Assembly: GCF_016593235.1 (NCBI RefSeq)
Contig: NZ_AP023065.1
Coordinates: 930,001 to 994,000, forward strand
Length of the DNA: 64,000 nucleotides
Reading direction: 5' to 3'
Source of the DNA: Nitratiruptor sp. YY09-18
GTDB taxonomy: Bacteria > Campylobacterota > Campylobacteria > Campylobacterales > Nitratiruptoraceae
Part shown: one piece after another, positions 1-8,302 of the stretch
Numbering within the stretch: the first letter of the stretch is position 1
Layout of the letters: the number at the start of each line of letters is the position of its first letter
The notes under the pieces: model-generated
Database searches by the model: none
The model's input: only the letters and a program-made list of their open reading frames with translations
What the model was told of the DNA's origin: nothing
Translations under genes and position numbers: made by a program

Positions 1-1023
1 GCGAATGATTTCTCGATTGTAATATAAAACTTTTTGCGTAAATTTTTTAATATTCTCTTCATCTTTAACAATTGGCTCATCCGAGATATTGGCGCTTGTA
101 ACTACCAAAGGAGAATCTATTAAAGAAAAAAGAAGATAATAAATTGGCGAATAGGGTAAAAAAACGCCAAGTCTATCGATATCAGGCGCTACATCTGCAA
201 AATACTCTTTTGCTTTGATGATGACAATAGGACGCTCTTTGGATAGAATGAGTCTTTTTTCATTTTCATCAATATCACAAATCTCTTTTATTTTATCTAT
301 GGAAGGAAACATAAGAGCAAAGGGCTTTTTGGGTCTTTTTTTGATTTGTCTGAGTTTGTGAGCTGATTTTGGAAGGCAGACAAGATGGTATCCCCCTACT
401 CCTTTTATTGCAACAATTTCACCATTTTGAATATCGTTTGCAGCTTTTTGTATCGCTTCATATCCTTGAAAAGAGCTATAAAAAAGTTTTGGTCCACAAC
501 TGTCACAACCAATCGGCTGTGCATGAAAAAAGCGGCTGTTTGGATCGTTATACTCTTTTTGGCACTCCTGACACATAGGAAATTTTGCCATGGAGGTGTT
601 TTTACGATCATAAGGAAGATCTTTGATGATGGTAAATCTTGGACCGCAGTTTGTGCAGTTGATAAGAGGATAATACAATCGCCTGCTATTTGGGTTAAAA
701 AGATCTTCTAAGCACGCATCACAAATAGAGATATCTGGAGATAGAAATGTTTCTTTTTGCCCCTCTTGGCTTTTGATAATTGTAAAACTTTGAAAATTTT
801 GTTTTGGAGTATTTTGGATTTGCAGTGAAAAGATTTTGGCCAAAGGCGGAAGTTTTGATTGAAGATGCTCTAAAAAAAGCTCCTTATTCTTACCCTCTAT
901 AACAATCTCTACACCATCACTGCAGTTTCTGATAAATCCCTTGAGTCCAAGTTCATTGGCCAGTTTATAGACAAAGGGACGAAAACCCACTCCTTGGACG
1001 ATCCCTTTGACAAATATTCTCAT
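1..1023 (-). CDS. hypF: HypF, [NiFe]-hydrogenase maturation carbamoyltransferase (3' end beyond the window)
   Basis: HypF makes the cyanide ligands of the hydrogenase Ni-Fe centre by passing a carbamoyl group from carbamoyl phosphate to the C-terminal Cys of HypE. The first 341 codons are visible and open to the left edge. They show an acylphosphatase domain (residues 1-90) with the GIVQGVGFRP signature and Arg15. A HypF double zinc finger follows at about 105-180, with four CxxC pairs (CDAC, CTNC, CQEC, CDSC). The start of a YrdC/Sua5 carbamoyl-AMP domain comes next (KGVGGYHL, KKRPKKPFALM). The Kae1-like C-terminus is outside the window. The ATG overlaps the hydE stop as ATGA, so the two are translationally coupled. 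It is the last visible gene of the hydrogenase operon and would mature both hydrogenases. Confidence 0.95.
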   Translation of the reverse strand, partial: MRIFVKGIVQGVGFRPFVYKLANELGLKGFIRNCSDGVEIVIEGKNKELFLEHLQSKLPPLAKIFSLQIQNTPKQNFQSFTIIKSQEGQKETFLSPDISICDACLEDLFNPNSRRLYYPLINCTNCGPRFTIIKDLPYDRKNTSMAKFPMCQECQKEYNDPNSRFFHAQPIGCDSCGPKLFYSSFQGYEAIQKAANDIQNGEIVAIKGVGGYHLVCLPKSAHKLRQIKKRPKKPFALMFPSIDKIKEICDIDENEKRLILSKERPIVIIKAKEYFADVAPDIDRLGVFLPYSPIYYLLFSLIDSPLVVTSANISDEPIVKDEENIKKFTQKVLYYNREIIR

Positions 1024-2780
1024 TGCACTCCCAAAAGAGCACTCTCGTTATCAATCGGATACTCGATATTTACCTTGGTCATAGGGGCATTTCTAGTAAA
1101 CCTGCTAAAAAATGCACTGTTTGCAATATAGGCTCCACATAGAACAATATGGCTGGCTTTTGTTTCTCTATAGATTGAGACAGCTTGATTGCCTAAAAAA
1201 TCCCCCAAAGATTCAAAAATGGAGTAGGCTATGAGCTTAGCATCAGCATCAGCCAAAACGAAACTCATGATAGATGCATAAAAACTTGAGTAATCAAAAC
1301 TACTCTCCCCTACCCTGCAGTCAATACTTACTCCGCCTTTGCCACCAAATGAGAGGCTAAGTTTATTAAATGAGTCAAAATCACTATCAAATCCTATGAG
1401 TTTTGCAGCCTTTAAGATAAAATTACCCTCTTTCAAAAAAGCTTCATAGCGTTTAGGAAATCTCTTTTGAAACTGCTCAACTACTTTTCGCTTAGGCTCA
1501 AAATGAATATTACCAAAATCAAAAACCTCTTTCGTTACTTGCTTTTTATAAAAAAACTTGACTTGATCTGAAAAATAGACACCGATTGTAGGCTCATCAA
1601 TTGCATGCTCTTTCAAAACACTTTCAAAAGCTGCTCTAGCAATATCTTGTAAGCGAATATGAGAATGCTCGATAGGCTCATCTTGAAAAACTACTATTGC
1701 TTCAGTTGCAATCTGCTCAAAATGCTCTACTTTGTCAATAACTCCTTCATAGAGTAAAAAATTGTTATACAAAACTGTTTTTTTGTTCTCACAATATTTT
1801 GGAAAAAGTGAATCGCTACCGGGACGAAAAAGAGCAAAATGTTTATTGATAAAATATTTTGGTGCTTCGTAAAATGTTACTGGAAGATCAAAATCAATAA
1901 AAAGATCCGCATCCTCTTTCTCATCAAAATAGCAATAGTCCGCATTCAGTGATGCCATAAGAAGGATTGTAAAACCGTCCCATACGCCCACGGCCTCTAC
2001 TATTTCGCCACTGATTGAAGTTAAATAGAGATGAGGTCTTTCAATACTGAAAAGGGCTCTTTTTTCCATTGGTAAAACCAAAAACTCTTCATTTAGACGG
2101 TTGATAAGCACATAACTTTGGTTGTCTTTTTCCAAATAGAATCGCTTATATCCCCTCAATGTTTTTATGCGAACTCTCTTCCCATCTTTGAGTGCATTTG
2201 CGGCAATATCAAAAATTTGTTTAAACTCCTCTTTTTCATTGGCAAATAAAACTTTTAAGCCTTTTTTATCTGTCAGTTTGATAGGGATATTGCACTCTAT
2301 GCAGGTAATGAGCGGATAGTTTTTGCGAAAAGGATTAGTTTTAAGCTCTTCTTGGCACTCTTTGCAGGGCTTGAAAAAATTTAACAGCGTATTTGGCCTT
2401 TTAAATGGATAGTGGATAAGGAGGCTGCTTTGATAGCCACAAGAGTTGCAGCTGGTAAATGGATAGTAAAATCTTCTTGAAGAGGGTTCTAACATCTCTT
2501 TGATGCAGTTTGGACAAAGAGCAATAGAGGATGGAAGATATGTAAGTGAGTCCTTTGCTGAAGGATTTTCTTCACAAATCTGGACATTTTTAAAAAAGAT
2601 GGAGTTATAAAGATGCTGGTCCAAAGCTTTGGTAAACTCTTCAACATTTTCCTCAAATATTACATAAATAAAGGGAAATTTTATATTCAATTTTATAGAA
2701 GTATTTGTAAGCTCTGCAACTGCTTGAATACGCTTTAAAAAATATGTTGTATGGGAATGATACTCAAACCGTAATGTCAT
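1020..2780 (-). CDS. hydE: HydE, HypF-like hydrogenase accessory protein
   Basis: This 586-residue protein is the HydE of Campylobacterota hydABCDE operons. HydE is genetically needed for hydrogenase activity in Helicobacter, and it is unrelated to the [FeFe]-hydrogenase HydE. The sequence is laid out like HypF but degenerate. The N-terminal 70 residues lack the acylphosphatase GxVQGVGFR loop. Residues about 88-165 keep the HypF zinc-finger pattern (CPNC, CNSC, CKEC, CIEC), including the SRRFYYP stretch shared with the neighbouring hypF. A YrdC-like middle is weak, and the C-terminal part resembles the Kae1-like domain (VLCGAYIANSAFF) without the HypF HHxAH metal motif. It overlaps hydD by 17 bases and hypF by 4. 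It is probably a HypF paralogue turned into an assembly factor; its biochemical role is unknown. Confidence 0.75.
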   Translation of the reverse strand: MTLRFEYHSHTTYFLKRIQAVAELTNTSIKLNIKFPFIYVIFEENVEEFTKALDQHLYNSIFFKNVQICEENPSAKDSLTYLPSSIALCPNCIKEMLEPSSRRFYYPFTSCNSCGYQSSLLIHYPFKRPNTLLNFFKPCKECQEELKTNPFRKNYPLITCIECNIPIKLTDKKGLKVLFANEKEEFKQIFDIAANALKDGKRVRIKTLRGYKRFYLEKDNQSYVLINRLNEEFLVLPMEKRALFSIERPHLYLTSISGEIVEAVGVWDGFTILLMASLNADYCYFDEKEDADLFIDFDLPVTFYEAPKYFINKHFALFRPGSDSLFPKYCENKKTVLYNNFLLYEGVIDKVEHFEQIATEAIVVFQDEPIEHSHIRLQDIARAAFESVLKEHAIDEPTIGVYFSDQVKFFYKKQVTKEVFDFGNIHFEPKRKVVEQFQKRFPKRYEAFLKEGNFILKAAKLIGFDSDFDSFNKLSLSFGGKGGVSIDCRVGESSFDYSSFYASIMSFVLADADAKLIAYSIFESLGDFLGNQAVSIYRETKASHIVLCGAYIANSAFFSRFTRNAPMTKVNIEYPIDNESALLGVQ

Positions 2781-3315
2781 TGCACTCTTTCATTGATGGG
2801 TTTGCATACTCAAAGATAATCGAGTCAACTGTTTTATTGGCTCTTCTTTGGTAGTGAATGCTGTTTTTTTCCAGCTCTTGCAAAAGAGTTTGTATGTAGC
2901 TGTCAAAGGATTCTCGCATGGTATCAGTTAAACCAATACCTACGCTTTCGATGTCTTTTGGCACAATACCTATGATGTTTACTTGGGCGATGGATTCAAG
3001 CATGCTACATATCTCAAGCATCTCTACAACTTCCACCTCATGCGCTGTTTTTCGATACTCACCTAGCCCCAGTAAAACCTCACTTGGAAGGTTATATATG
3101 GAGCCCGGTGTGTCCTCGATGGAAACAGTATCCATTATTACTACTTTATCATACTCTTGATAGTAGCGCATTAGTTTAAACCCCAGTGTCCCACCATCGA
3201 CGATTTCGACATCCTCATCAAAAACAAAATTTTCCTCGAGATATTTTGAAGCATATACTCCGATACCCTCATCCATAAACAAAATATTGCCTATTCCTAT
3301 AATTGCTGTCTTCAA
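2764..3315 (-). CDS. hydD: HydD, hydrogenase large-subunit maturation endopeptidase
   Basis: A HyaD/HybD-family protease that removes the C-terminal peptide of the hydrogenase large subunit (HydB here) after nickel insertion. I place the start at the TTG at 3315, four bases beyond the hydC stop and behind AGAGG. From this start the nickel-sensing residues fall at Glu16 (MDEGIG), Asp62 (VIMDTV) and His92 (KTAHEV), matching HybD Glu16, Asp62 and His93. The N-terminus then reads MKTAIIGIGNIL, as in the family. A longer reading frame from TTG 3345 would overlap hydC by 29 bases and is less likely. The protein is 183 residues, slightly longer than HyaD because of a basic C-terminal tail. It belongs to the hydABCDE operon. 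Confidence 0.92.
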   Translation of the reverse strand: MKTAIIGIGNILFMDEGIGVYASKYLEENFVFDEDVEIVDGGTLGFKLMRYYQEYDKVVIMDTVSIEDTPGSIYNLPSEVLLGLGEYRKTAHEVEVVEMLEICSMLESIAQVNIIGIVPKDIESVGIGLTDTMRESFDSYIQTLLQELEKNSIHYQRRANKTVDSIIFEYANPSMKECNDITV

Positions 3316-3316
3316 T

Positions 3317-4018
3317 TCAACCTCTTTTGAATTTGTATCCGCCAAATACTATGGCGATATCTCCCTCTCTCCAAAAGATCGTTCTCCATACCACATAGTA
3401 GATATGAAACATGATCCAAACCAAAATAAAATACATTGTCATATGATGTACATATCTTACATCCATTTTTGTTCCGCCACATATAGGTACCGTCCAGTCA
3501 GTTACTAGATGCAAGAGTGTTGGCCACCAAGAACCGATACTACTCATACCTGACTCAAGTCCATGGACATAGAGCTGAAGACCAGTCAAAAGCATCCAAA
3601 CAAGCAATATATGAAAGATTGTAAAATAGACAACATGGAAACTGTCTTCATGGCTACTATCAAACCTCTTAATGCGATTGAGAGTAATGAGATTGATAAA
3701 AACTTCCCAGAACTCTTTTATATTTTTTCTTGTTGGGATAAGTTTTTTAATAGGCTTTTCAAATCTACTAAAAAAATAGAGATATGCAATCACAATTGAA
3801 CTCACATCAAATATGATAGCTGCATAGAAATGAATTACTCTATTCCATGCCATCACAAACTTCTGTACTGCTGGTTCACTAATGAGTGTCTGATAGTATG
3901 GATGGCCTATGTAGAGGCCAGTTATTACTGCCGCTACCATACACAGAGCCACTACCCAGTGATTGAGACGCATAAAGAGCGTCATTCTTTTAACTCTTTG
4001 AAATTTTTGCTGTTTCAT
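3317..4018 (-). CDS. hydC: HydC, cytochrome b subunit of the respiratory [NiFe] hydrogenase
   Basis: A membrane di-heme cytochrome b that takes electrons from HydA and reduces the quinone pool. Its 233 residues contain four hydrophobic segments: about 20-45 (WVVALCMVAAVITGLYIG), 60-82, 130-150 and 190-215. Candidate heme ligands are His in MRLNHW, IHFYAA, TIFHIL and HHMTMY/WIMFHIYY. A long cytoplasmic loop carries basic residues (KPIKKLIPTRK). The ATG follows a strong AAGGGGG site 10 bases after the hydB stop. The protein ends FKRG, immediately before the hydD start. Confidence 0.93.
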   Translation of the reverse strand: MKQQKFQRVKRMTLFMRLNHWVVALCMVAAVITGLYIGHPYYQTLISEPAVQKFVMAWNRVIHFYAAIIFDVSSIVIAYLYFFSRFEKPIKKLIPTRKNIKEFWEVFINLITLNRIKRFDSSHEDSFHVVYFTIFHILLVWMLLTGLQLYVHGLESGMSSIGSWWPTLLHLVTDWTVPICGGTKMDVRYVHHMTMYFILVWIMFHIYYVVWRTIFWREGDIAIVFGGYKFKRG

Positions 4019-4028
4019 GCTAGCCCCC

Positions 4029-5753
4029 TTAGATTGAGCAAGAGGTGTTTACTTTAAACTCACCTAAACTCTTTCCTTTTGTATCCACAATATGCACCGC
4101 ACACGCAATACAAGGGTCAAAACTATGAATAGTACGCAATATTTCTAATGGCTCTTCAGGTTTTGCCACTTTTGTACCAATTAAGCTTGCTTCATATGCG
4201 CCCATTCTATTTTTATAATCTCTTGGTGCCGCATTCCATGTAGATGGTACAACTGCTTGATAGTTTTCAACTTTTCCATCTTTGATTTTTACCCAGTGAC
4301 CAAGAGCACCGCGTGGAGCCTCTTCAAGACCATACCCTTGAGCATCTTTGCTTACTTGATCGAAATCAAACTCTGTCCAGGTTGAGAGATCTCCAGCTGC
4401 AGTGTTTGTCGCTAATTCATCTACCCAATCAAAGAGCATATCAGCCATAAGTTCTGTCTCAATTGCCCTTGCAGCAGTTCTTCCGACAGTAGAGAAGAGA
4501 ACCTTTGCAGGAAGATTAGCATTTTTCAAAAATCTATTGACATATTCACTGATTCTTTTATCACCTTTTGTATATCCTACAATCATACGTGCAAGTGGAC
4601 CAACTTCTACTCTTGTATCGTTATATATTGGTGATTTGATCCAGGAGTATTTACCCTTGGTATCAAGATAAGCAATTCCTTTTTCTTTTTTGCCAAATCC
4701 CGTATAGTTTGGAATGGTCTGCCCGTCAAATGGGTGGAGTGGTTTATCACCATCGTACCATGAGTGCGTTACATCTTCAGCCACTTTTTCTTGATCAAAC
4801 TCTTGATATTTTCCATCGATTACAAGTCCACTTGGAAAAAGGAGTTCTGATTTGTAAAAGCCATTGTCTTGAAGTCGAAAACCGCCATAAGCCATGTAAT
4901 TTTTCAGACCTGCGCCTGTACCGTCAAGCGCTTCATCACCATACATAGTACCTGCCATATAGATATCTGGAAGATAGGCACCTTTGATAAAGCGACTAAA
5001 TCCGGTAAGAAGTTCTTTGTAAAGAGCAATACGAGCGGGGTTTTTGATATCTTGTACACATGTAACACCACCTACTACAATACTTTGAGGATGCGGATTT
5101 TTCCCGCCAAAAATAGCCATCATTTTTGCTGCGTCTCTTTGCAGATCAAGAGCTTGGAGATAGTGTGTAACCGCCAATAGGTTTTGTTCTGGGGTTAGTT
5201 TATAGTGAGGATTGCCCCAGTATCCTTTGGCAAAGAGTCCAAGACGTCCCTGTTTGACAAATTTTTTGAGACGATCTTGCACCTCTTTAAATTTTGCACT
5301 ATCTGCAACATATGGAGTGGTTCCAGCAGCATTTGCCCATTTTTTTGCTTCATCTACTGTCTTTGTTGGGTCAGCTTCCAAAGCTTTTGTGATATCAACC
5401 CAGTCAAGGGCATGAAGATGATAAAAATGCACCACATGGTCATGTAAATAAAGTGCCCCTTGGATGAGGTTTCTTACAAGTCTGGCGTTTTTAGGAATTG
5501 TGACACCAAAAGCGTGCTCAACTGCCTCGATACTTCTTTGGTAGTGTGTCCCTGTACAAACACCACATATACGCATAGCTAGCAAACCGCAATCTCTAGG
5601 ATCACGCCCTTTTAGTATCTCTTCTATTCCTCGAAACATCGTCGAAGAGCTGTAAGCATCTACTATCGTATTATTCTCATCGATAATCGCTTCAATACGC
5701 AAGTGCCCCTCTATTCTAGTAATAGGATCAACAACTATATGTTTTGTGCTCAT
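4029..5753 (-). CDS. hydB: HydB, large (catalytic) subunit of the respiratory [NiFe] hydrogenase
   Basis: The large subunit binds the Ni-Fe(CN)2CO centre that oxidises H2 on the periplasmic face. The 574-residue protein has the L1 motif RICGVCTGTH at 61-70 (nickel ligands Cys63, Cys66). It has the L2 motif DPCIACAVH at 546-554 (Cys548, Cys551). A 20-residue tail after His554 is the peptide expected to be removed by HydD. The N-terminal ITRIEGHLRIE is typical of group 1 enzymes. The ATG overlaps the hydA stop as ATGA. It has no signal peptide and would be exported piggyback on HydA through Tat. Group 1b is the likely class. Confidence 0.96.
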   Translation of the reverse strand: MSTKHIVVDPITRIEGHLRIEAIIDENNTIVDAYSSSTMFRGIEEILKGRDPRDCGLLAMRICGVCTGTHYQRSIEAVEHAFGVTIPKNARLVRNLIQGALYLHDHVVHFYHLHALDWVDITKALEADPTKTVDEAKKWANAAGTTPYVADSAKFKEVQDRLKKFVKQGRLGLFAKGYWGNPHYKLTPEQNLLAVTHYLQALDLQRDAAKMMAIFGGKNPHPQSIVVGGVTCVQDIKNPARIALYKELLTGFSRFIKGAYLPDIYMAGTMYGDEALDGTGAGLKNYMAYGGFRLQDNGFYKSELLFPSGLVIDGKYQEFDQEKVAEDVTHSWYDGDKPLHPFDGQTIPNYTGFGKKEKGIAYLDTKGKYSWIKSPIYNDTRVEVGPLARMIVGYTKGDKRISEYVNRFLKNANLPAKVLFSTVGRTAARAIETELMADMLFDWVDELATNTAAGDLSTWTEFDFDQVSKDAQGYGLEEAPRGALGHWVKIKDGKVENYQAVVPSTWNAAPRDYKNRMGAYEASLIGTKVAKPEEPLEILRTIHSFDPCIACAVHIVDTKGKSLGEFKVNTSCSI

Positions 5754-6979
5754 TCTTTATCTCCTTCACTTTTCTTACCTGCGATTGCACTAGCAGCAGC
5801 ATGAATAGCAATACCCACACCAGCAGCAGTCAAAAGACCAAGTCCAAACTGGTCTACACTCTTTTCTACCCCGCCATTTGGAGCCATTTTGATATTTGCA
5901 TCTGCCATTGGCCTTTCATATGCATACTTATCCCAAAATCCTGGCTCACTGCACCCTATACATCCATGGCCTGAACCGATTGGCCAGTTTACTGATTCGT
6001 TGTAGCGAACAATTGAACAGTTGTTGAATGTCATAGGTCCTTTACATCCCATTTTATAGAGGCAGAAGTTATTTTTCGCACCCTCGTCACCCCACTCCTC
6101 TACGAACTCTCCTGCATCAAAGTGCGCCCTTCTTTCACAGTTGTCGTGGATTCTATATCCAAAGGCAAATTTTGGTCGAAGCAGTGAATCAAGCTCTGGA
6201 ATTTGACCAGTAAGTACATAATGGAGAATTACTCCCACCATATTTGCCGGATTTGCAGGACAAGCTGGTATATTAATAATTGGCTTATCATTAACTACAT
6301 CCATCACTCCAACTGCTCCGGTAGGATTCGGCGCAGCTGCTGGGACACCACCAAACGTAGCACATGTTCCTACGGCAACAATTGCAGCTGCATCGTTGGC
6401 TACTCTTTTGAGATGCTCTTCAAAAGTTTCACCACTTGCCCCTATAGTACACCACTCCCTACCGGGACCTACAGGAATAGCACCTTCAACAAAAAGGAGA
6501 TATTTTCCTTTGAAATGTTCCATCGCATCATCAAGCTGCGCTTCCGCTTGATGTCCAGCTGCAGCCATGAGAGTCTCTTGAAACTCGAGTGAAATAATCT
6601 CCAAAATGATCTCATCAACTTTTGGCCCATCACTTCTAATAAATGCTTCTGAATTCCCCGCACAATCTTGTAACTCTATCCAGATAACTGGAATCCTATT
6701 CATAAGTTCTGCTGCTTCTGCGACCAGTGGTGCAAAAGAACTAGGAAGCATGAGCATAGCAGTAGTTGCACTGACCCATTTTAAAAAGTCTCTTCTAGAG
6801 ACGCCCTCATCCTCTAAAATCTCTTTAATGGAGATTTTACGAAGCGGCTCAATCTTCTTAAGCTGTTCTAGCCTAGCCTTACACTGATCATAGAGTTTTG
6901 CATAGTATGCCTCACCTCTGTTTGTATCAACTTTGGCACTCTTGGCTGTAAAGAGTGATCGAAGGTGCTCTCTATTCAT
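5750..6979 (-). CDS. hydA: HydA, small Fe-S subunit of the respiratory [NiFe] hydrogenase, Tat substrate
   Basis: The small subunit carries three Fe-S clusters that wire the Ni-Fe site to HydC. The start is the ATG at 6979, behind AAGGAG with five bases of spacing; an in-frame ATG at 7006 lacks such a site. The protein has 409 residues. A twin-arginine signal SRRDFLKW lies at 61-68 after a long charged n-region, and a hydrophobic stretch follows. The proximal-cluster motif reads DCAGNSE (Cys106, Asn109) where CxxC is usual; GTCATFGG and PACPANP supply the other two ligands. Medial and distal ligands are in HDNCERR, NNFC, MGCKG, NNCS and GCIGC. A C-terminal hydrophobic anchor (LLTAAGVGIAIHAAASAI) precedes a charged tail. 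Confidence 0.96.
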   Translation of the reverse strand: MNREHLRSLFTAKSAKVDTNRGEAYYAKLYDQCKARLEQLKKIEPLRKISIKEILEDEGVSRRDFLKWVSATTAMLMLPSSFAPLVAEAAELMNRIPVIWIELQDCAGNSEAFIRSDGPKVDEIILEIISLEFQETLMAAAGHQAEAQLDDAMEHFKGKYLLFVEGAIPVGPGREWCTIGASGETFEEHLKRVANDAAAIVAVGTCATFGGVPAAAPNPTGAVGVMDVVNDKPIINIPACPANPANMVGVILHYVLTGQIPELDSLLRPKFAFGYRIHDNCERRAHFDAGEFVEEWGDEGAKNNFCLYKMGCKGPMTFNNCSIVRYNESVNWPIGSGHGCIGCSEPGFWDKYAYERPMADANIKMAPNGGVEKSVDQFGLGLLTAAGVGIAIHAAASAIAGKKSEGDKE

Positions 6980-7090
6980 AACTTCTCCTTGTGATTGAAT
7001 ACTCATTCACTAAATTGTATCGCACCCTACTTATAATAATTTTAAATAATAGCTTCATTCACTCTTTTCTTCTATATTTTTGGGACTAAA
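6980..7090 (-). promoter_or_regulatory. Spacer before hydA, possible own promoter
   Basis: The 111 bases between the upstream large-subunit gene and hydA are the widest gap in this gene block and AT-rich, so hydABCDE could be transcribed on its own. A clear AAGGAG ribosome site precedes hydA. TACAAT about 30 bases upstream of that ATG could be a -10 box, but I see no good -35 and no strong terminator hairpin, so read-through is also possible. Confidence 0.3.
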
Positions 7091-8302
7091 TTAATGAGTA
7101 GTGCATACACTGCAAATATCGAAGCTGCGAAATATGAGGTTAGCTATTTTTCTATCTTGAAGTCCAATAATAGCTTTTTGAATACTTGAAGGGTTGTCAG
7201 AACTACCATTTGAGAGATTCCATTGCGTGGGAGTTATGATTGAGTAATTTTCGATTTTTCCTTCAGCTATTATAGCTTTATGCACAAGAGATCCTCTCGC
7301 TGCTTCTATACTTATAGCACCTTCTCCATCTTTTTTCTCAATTTCAACTACACTTAACTGGTTAAGATCAATAGAGTTGAGATGGTGCTCTATCTTCTTT
7401 ATGAGTATGTTTATCTCATAGATTCTTGCAATAATCCTTGTAAATATACTATCTTTATATTTTCTATAAAAATAGCGTATGAAAAAATCCGGATTTTGCA
7501 AGAGTCTTGCCAAAGGTCCTGTTTCATAAAATCTATTATTATAAGTAACATTTTTTGCATAACTGTCACTTTGCCCTATCTCTTTAATATAACGCAACTT
7601 AGTCTTTCTCTTTTTTTTATTGAGTATTTTTACATTTTCTACATAACTATCTTGAGAAAGTGTTATAAAACGATTGAGACCGATCCCAACTGACAAAAGA
7701 TCTTTTGCATGGAGAGTCTCATAGAGTTTTTTCAAATCTTTTTCAAGCTTTTTAGGATCTTCAAAAGAGCCAAAAAGTTTGAAAATATTTGATTGTATTT
7801 GTGCTCTAATCTGTTTGGCCTTTACAATATCTAGCGCAGTTGGATCACATGTAACCCCACCAGGAATTGCATATGCAGAGTGTGGCCATTGACCGCTAAA
7901 AAGAGCTAAAAGCTTATTTACCAAAGCAATCGTCTGATGCATTGTAGTAAAATCATAAGGGATTTGCAGCTCTTGAAAGATTACAAGATAGCACCACTTC
8001 AGATGGTTTTGAATTATTTCACAAAATCTTGTTATCTCGCGTATCAATTGGGCTTTTTGCGTAATTTCAATCCTATAAATTGACTCCAAAAGGGATGCAG
8101 TAGCTTGCAAATGTGCATGCCCACAGATTCCACAAACTCTTGGATTTATAACTAATGCATCCCATGCATCTTTGCCTACTAGTATATTCTCAACTCCTCT
8201 AAAATGTGGGAAAAGCACTCGTACATCAACTATTTCATCTCCGTCTGTTTTAAACTCTAAATAGGCTTCACCTTCTATTTTTTCCAATAAATCAATCTTC
8301 AT
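7091..8302 (-). CDS. hupL: Large subunit of a second, cytoplasmic [NiFe] hydrogenase (group 2-like)
   Basis: A 403-residue catalytic subunit, much shorter than HydB. L1 reads RVCGICGHAH (Cys57, Cys60). L2 is SFDICSVCTTH, with Ile in place of the usual Pro, and the protein ends exactly at the His. It therefore has no C-terminal peptide to be cleaved, like sensor-type HupV/HoxC subunits. The N-terminus KIDLLEKIEGEAYLEF replaces the IEGH of group 1 enzymes. The start ATG overlaps the small-subunit gene by 11 bases. With no signal peptide on either subunit, the enzyme should be cytoplasmic. It could be a group 2d uptake enzyme feeding reductive metabolism or an H2 sensor; sequence alone does not decide, so the symbol is provisional. 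Confidence 0.85.
   Translation of the reverse strand: MKIDLLEKIEGEAYLEFKTDGDEIVDVRVLFPHFRGVENILVGKDAWDALVINPRVCGICGHAHLQATASLLESIYRIEITQKAQLIREITRFCEIIQNHLKWCYLVIFQELQIPYDFTTMHQTIALVNKLLALFSGQWPHSAYAIPGGVTCDPTALDIVKAKQIRAQIQSNIFKLFGSFEDPKKLEKDLKKLYETLHAKDLLSVGIGLNRFITLSQDSYVENVKILNKKKRKTKLRYIKEIGQSDSYAKNVTYNNRFYETGPLARLLQNPDFFIRYFYRKYKDSIFTRIIARIYEINILIKKIEHHLNSIDLNQLSVVEIEKKDGEGAISIEAARGSLVHKAIIAEGKIENYSIITPTQWNLSNGSSDNPSSIQKAIIGLQDRKIANLIFRSFDICSVCTTH

Noticed and set aside
1020-2780. Interpretation of hydE as a hypF pseudogene
   Set aside because: The frame is intact over 586 codons, overlaps both neighbours properly, and the zinc-finger Cys are all kept, so it is a maintained gene.
7091-7130. 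Frameshift or truncation at the 3' end of the second large subunit
   Set aside because: The stop falls exactly after the L2 His, as in other hydrogenases without a C-terminal peptide, so it is more likely natural.
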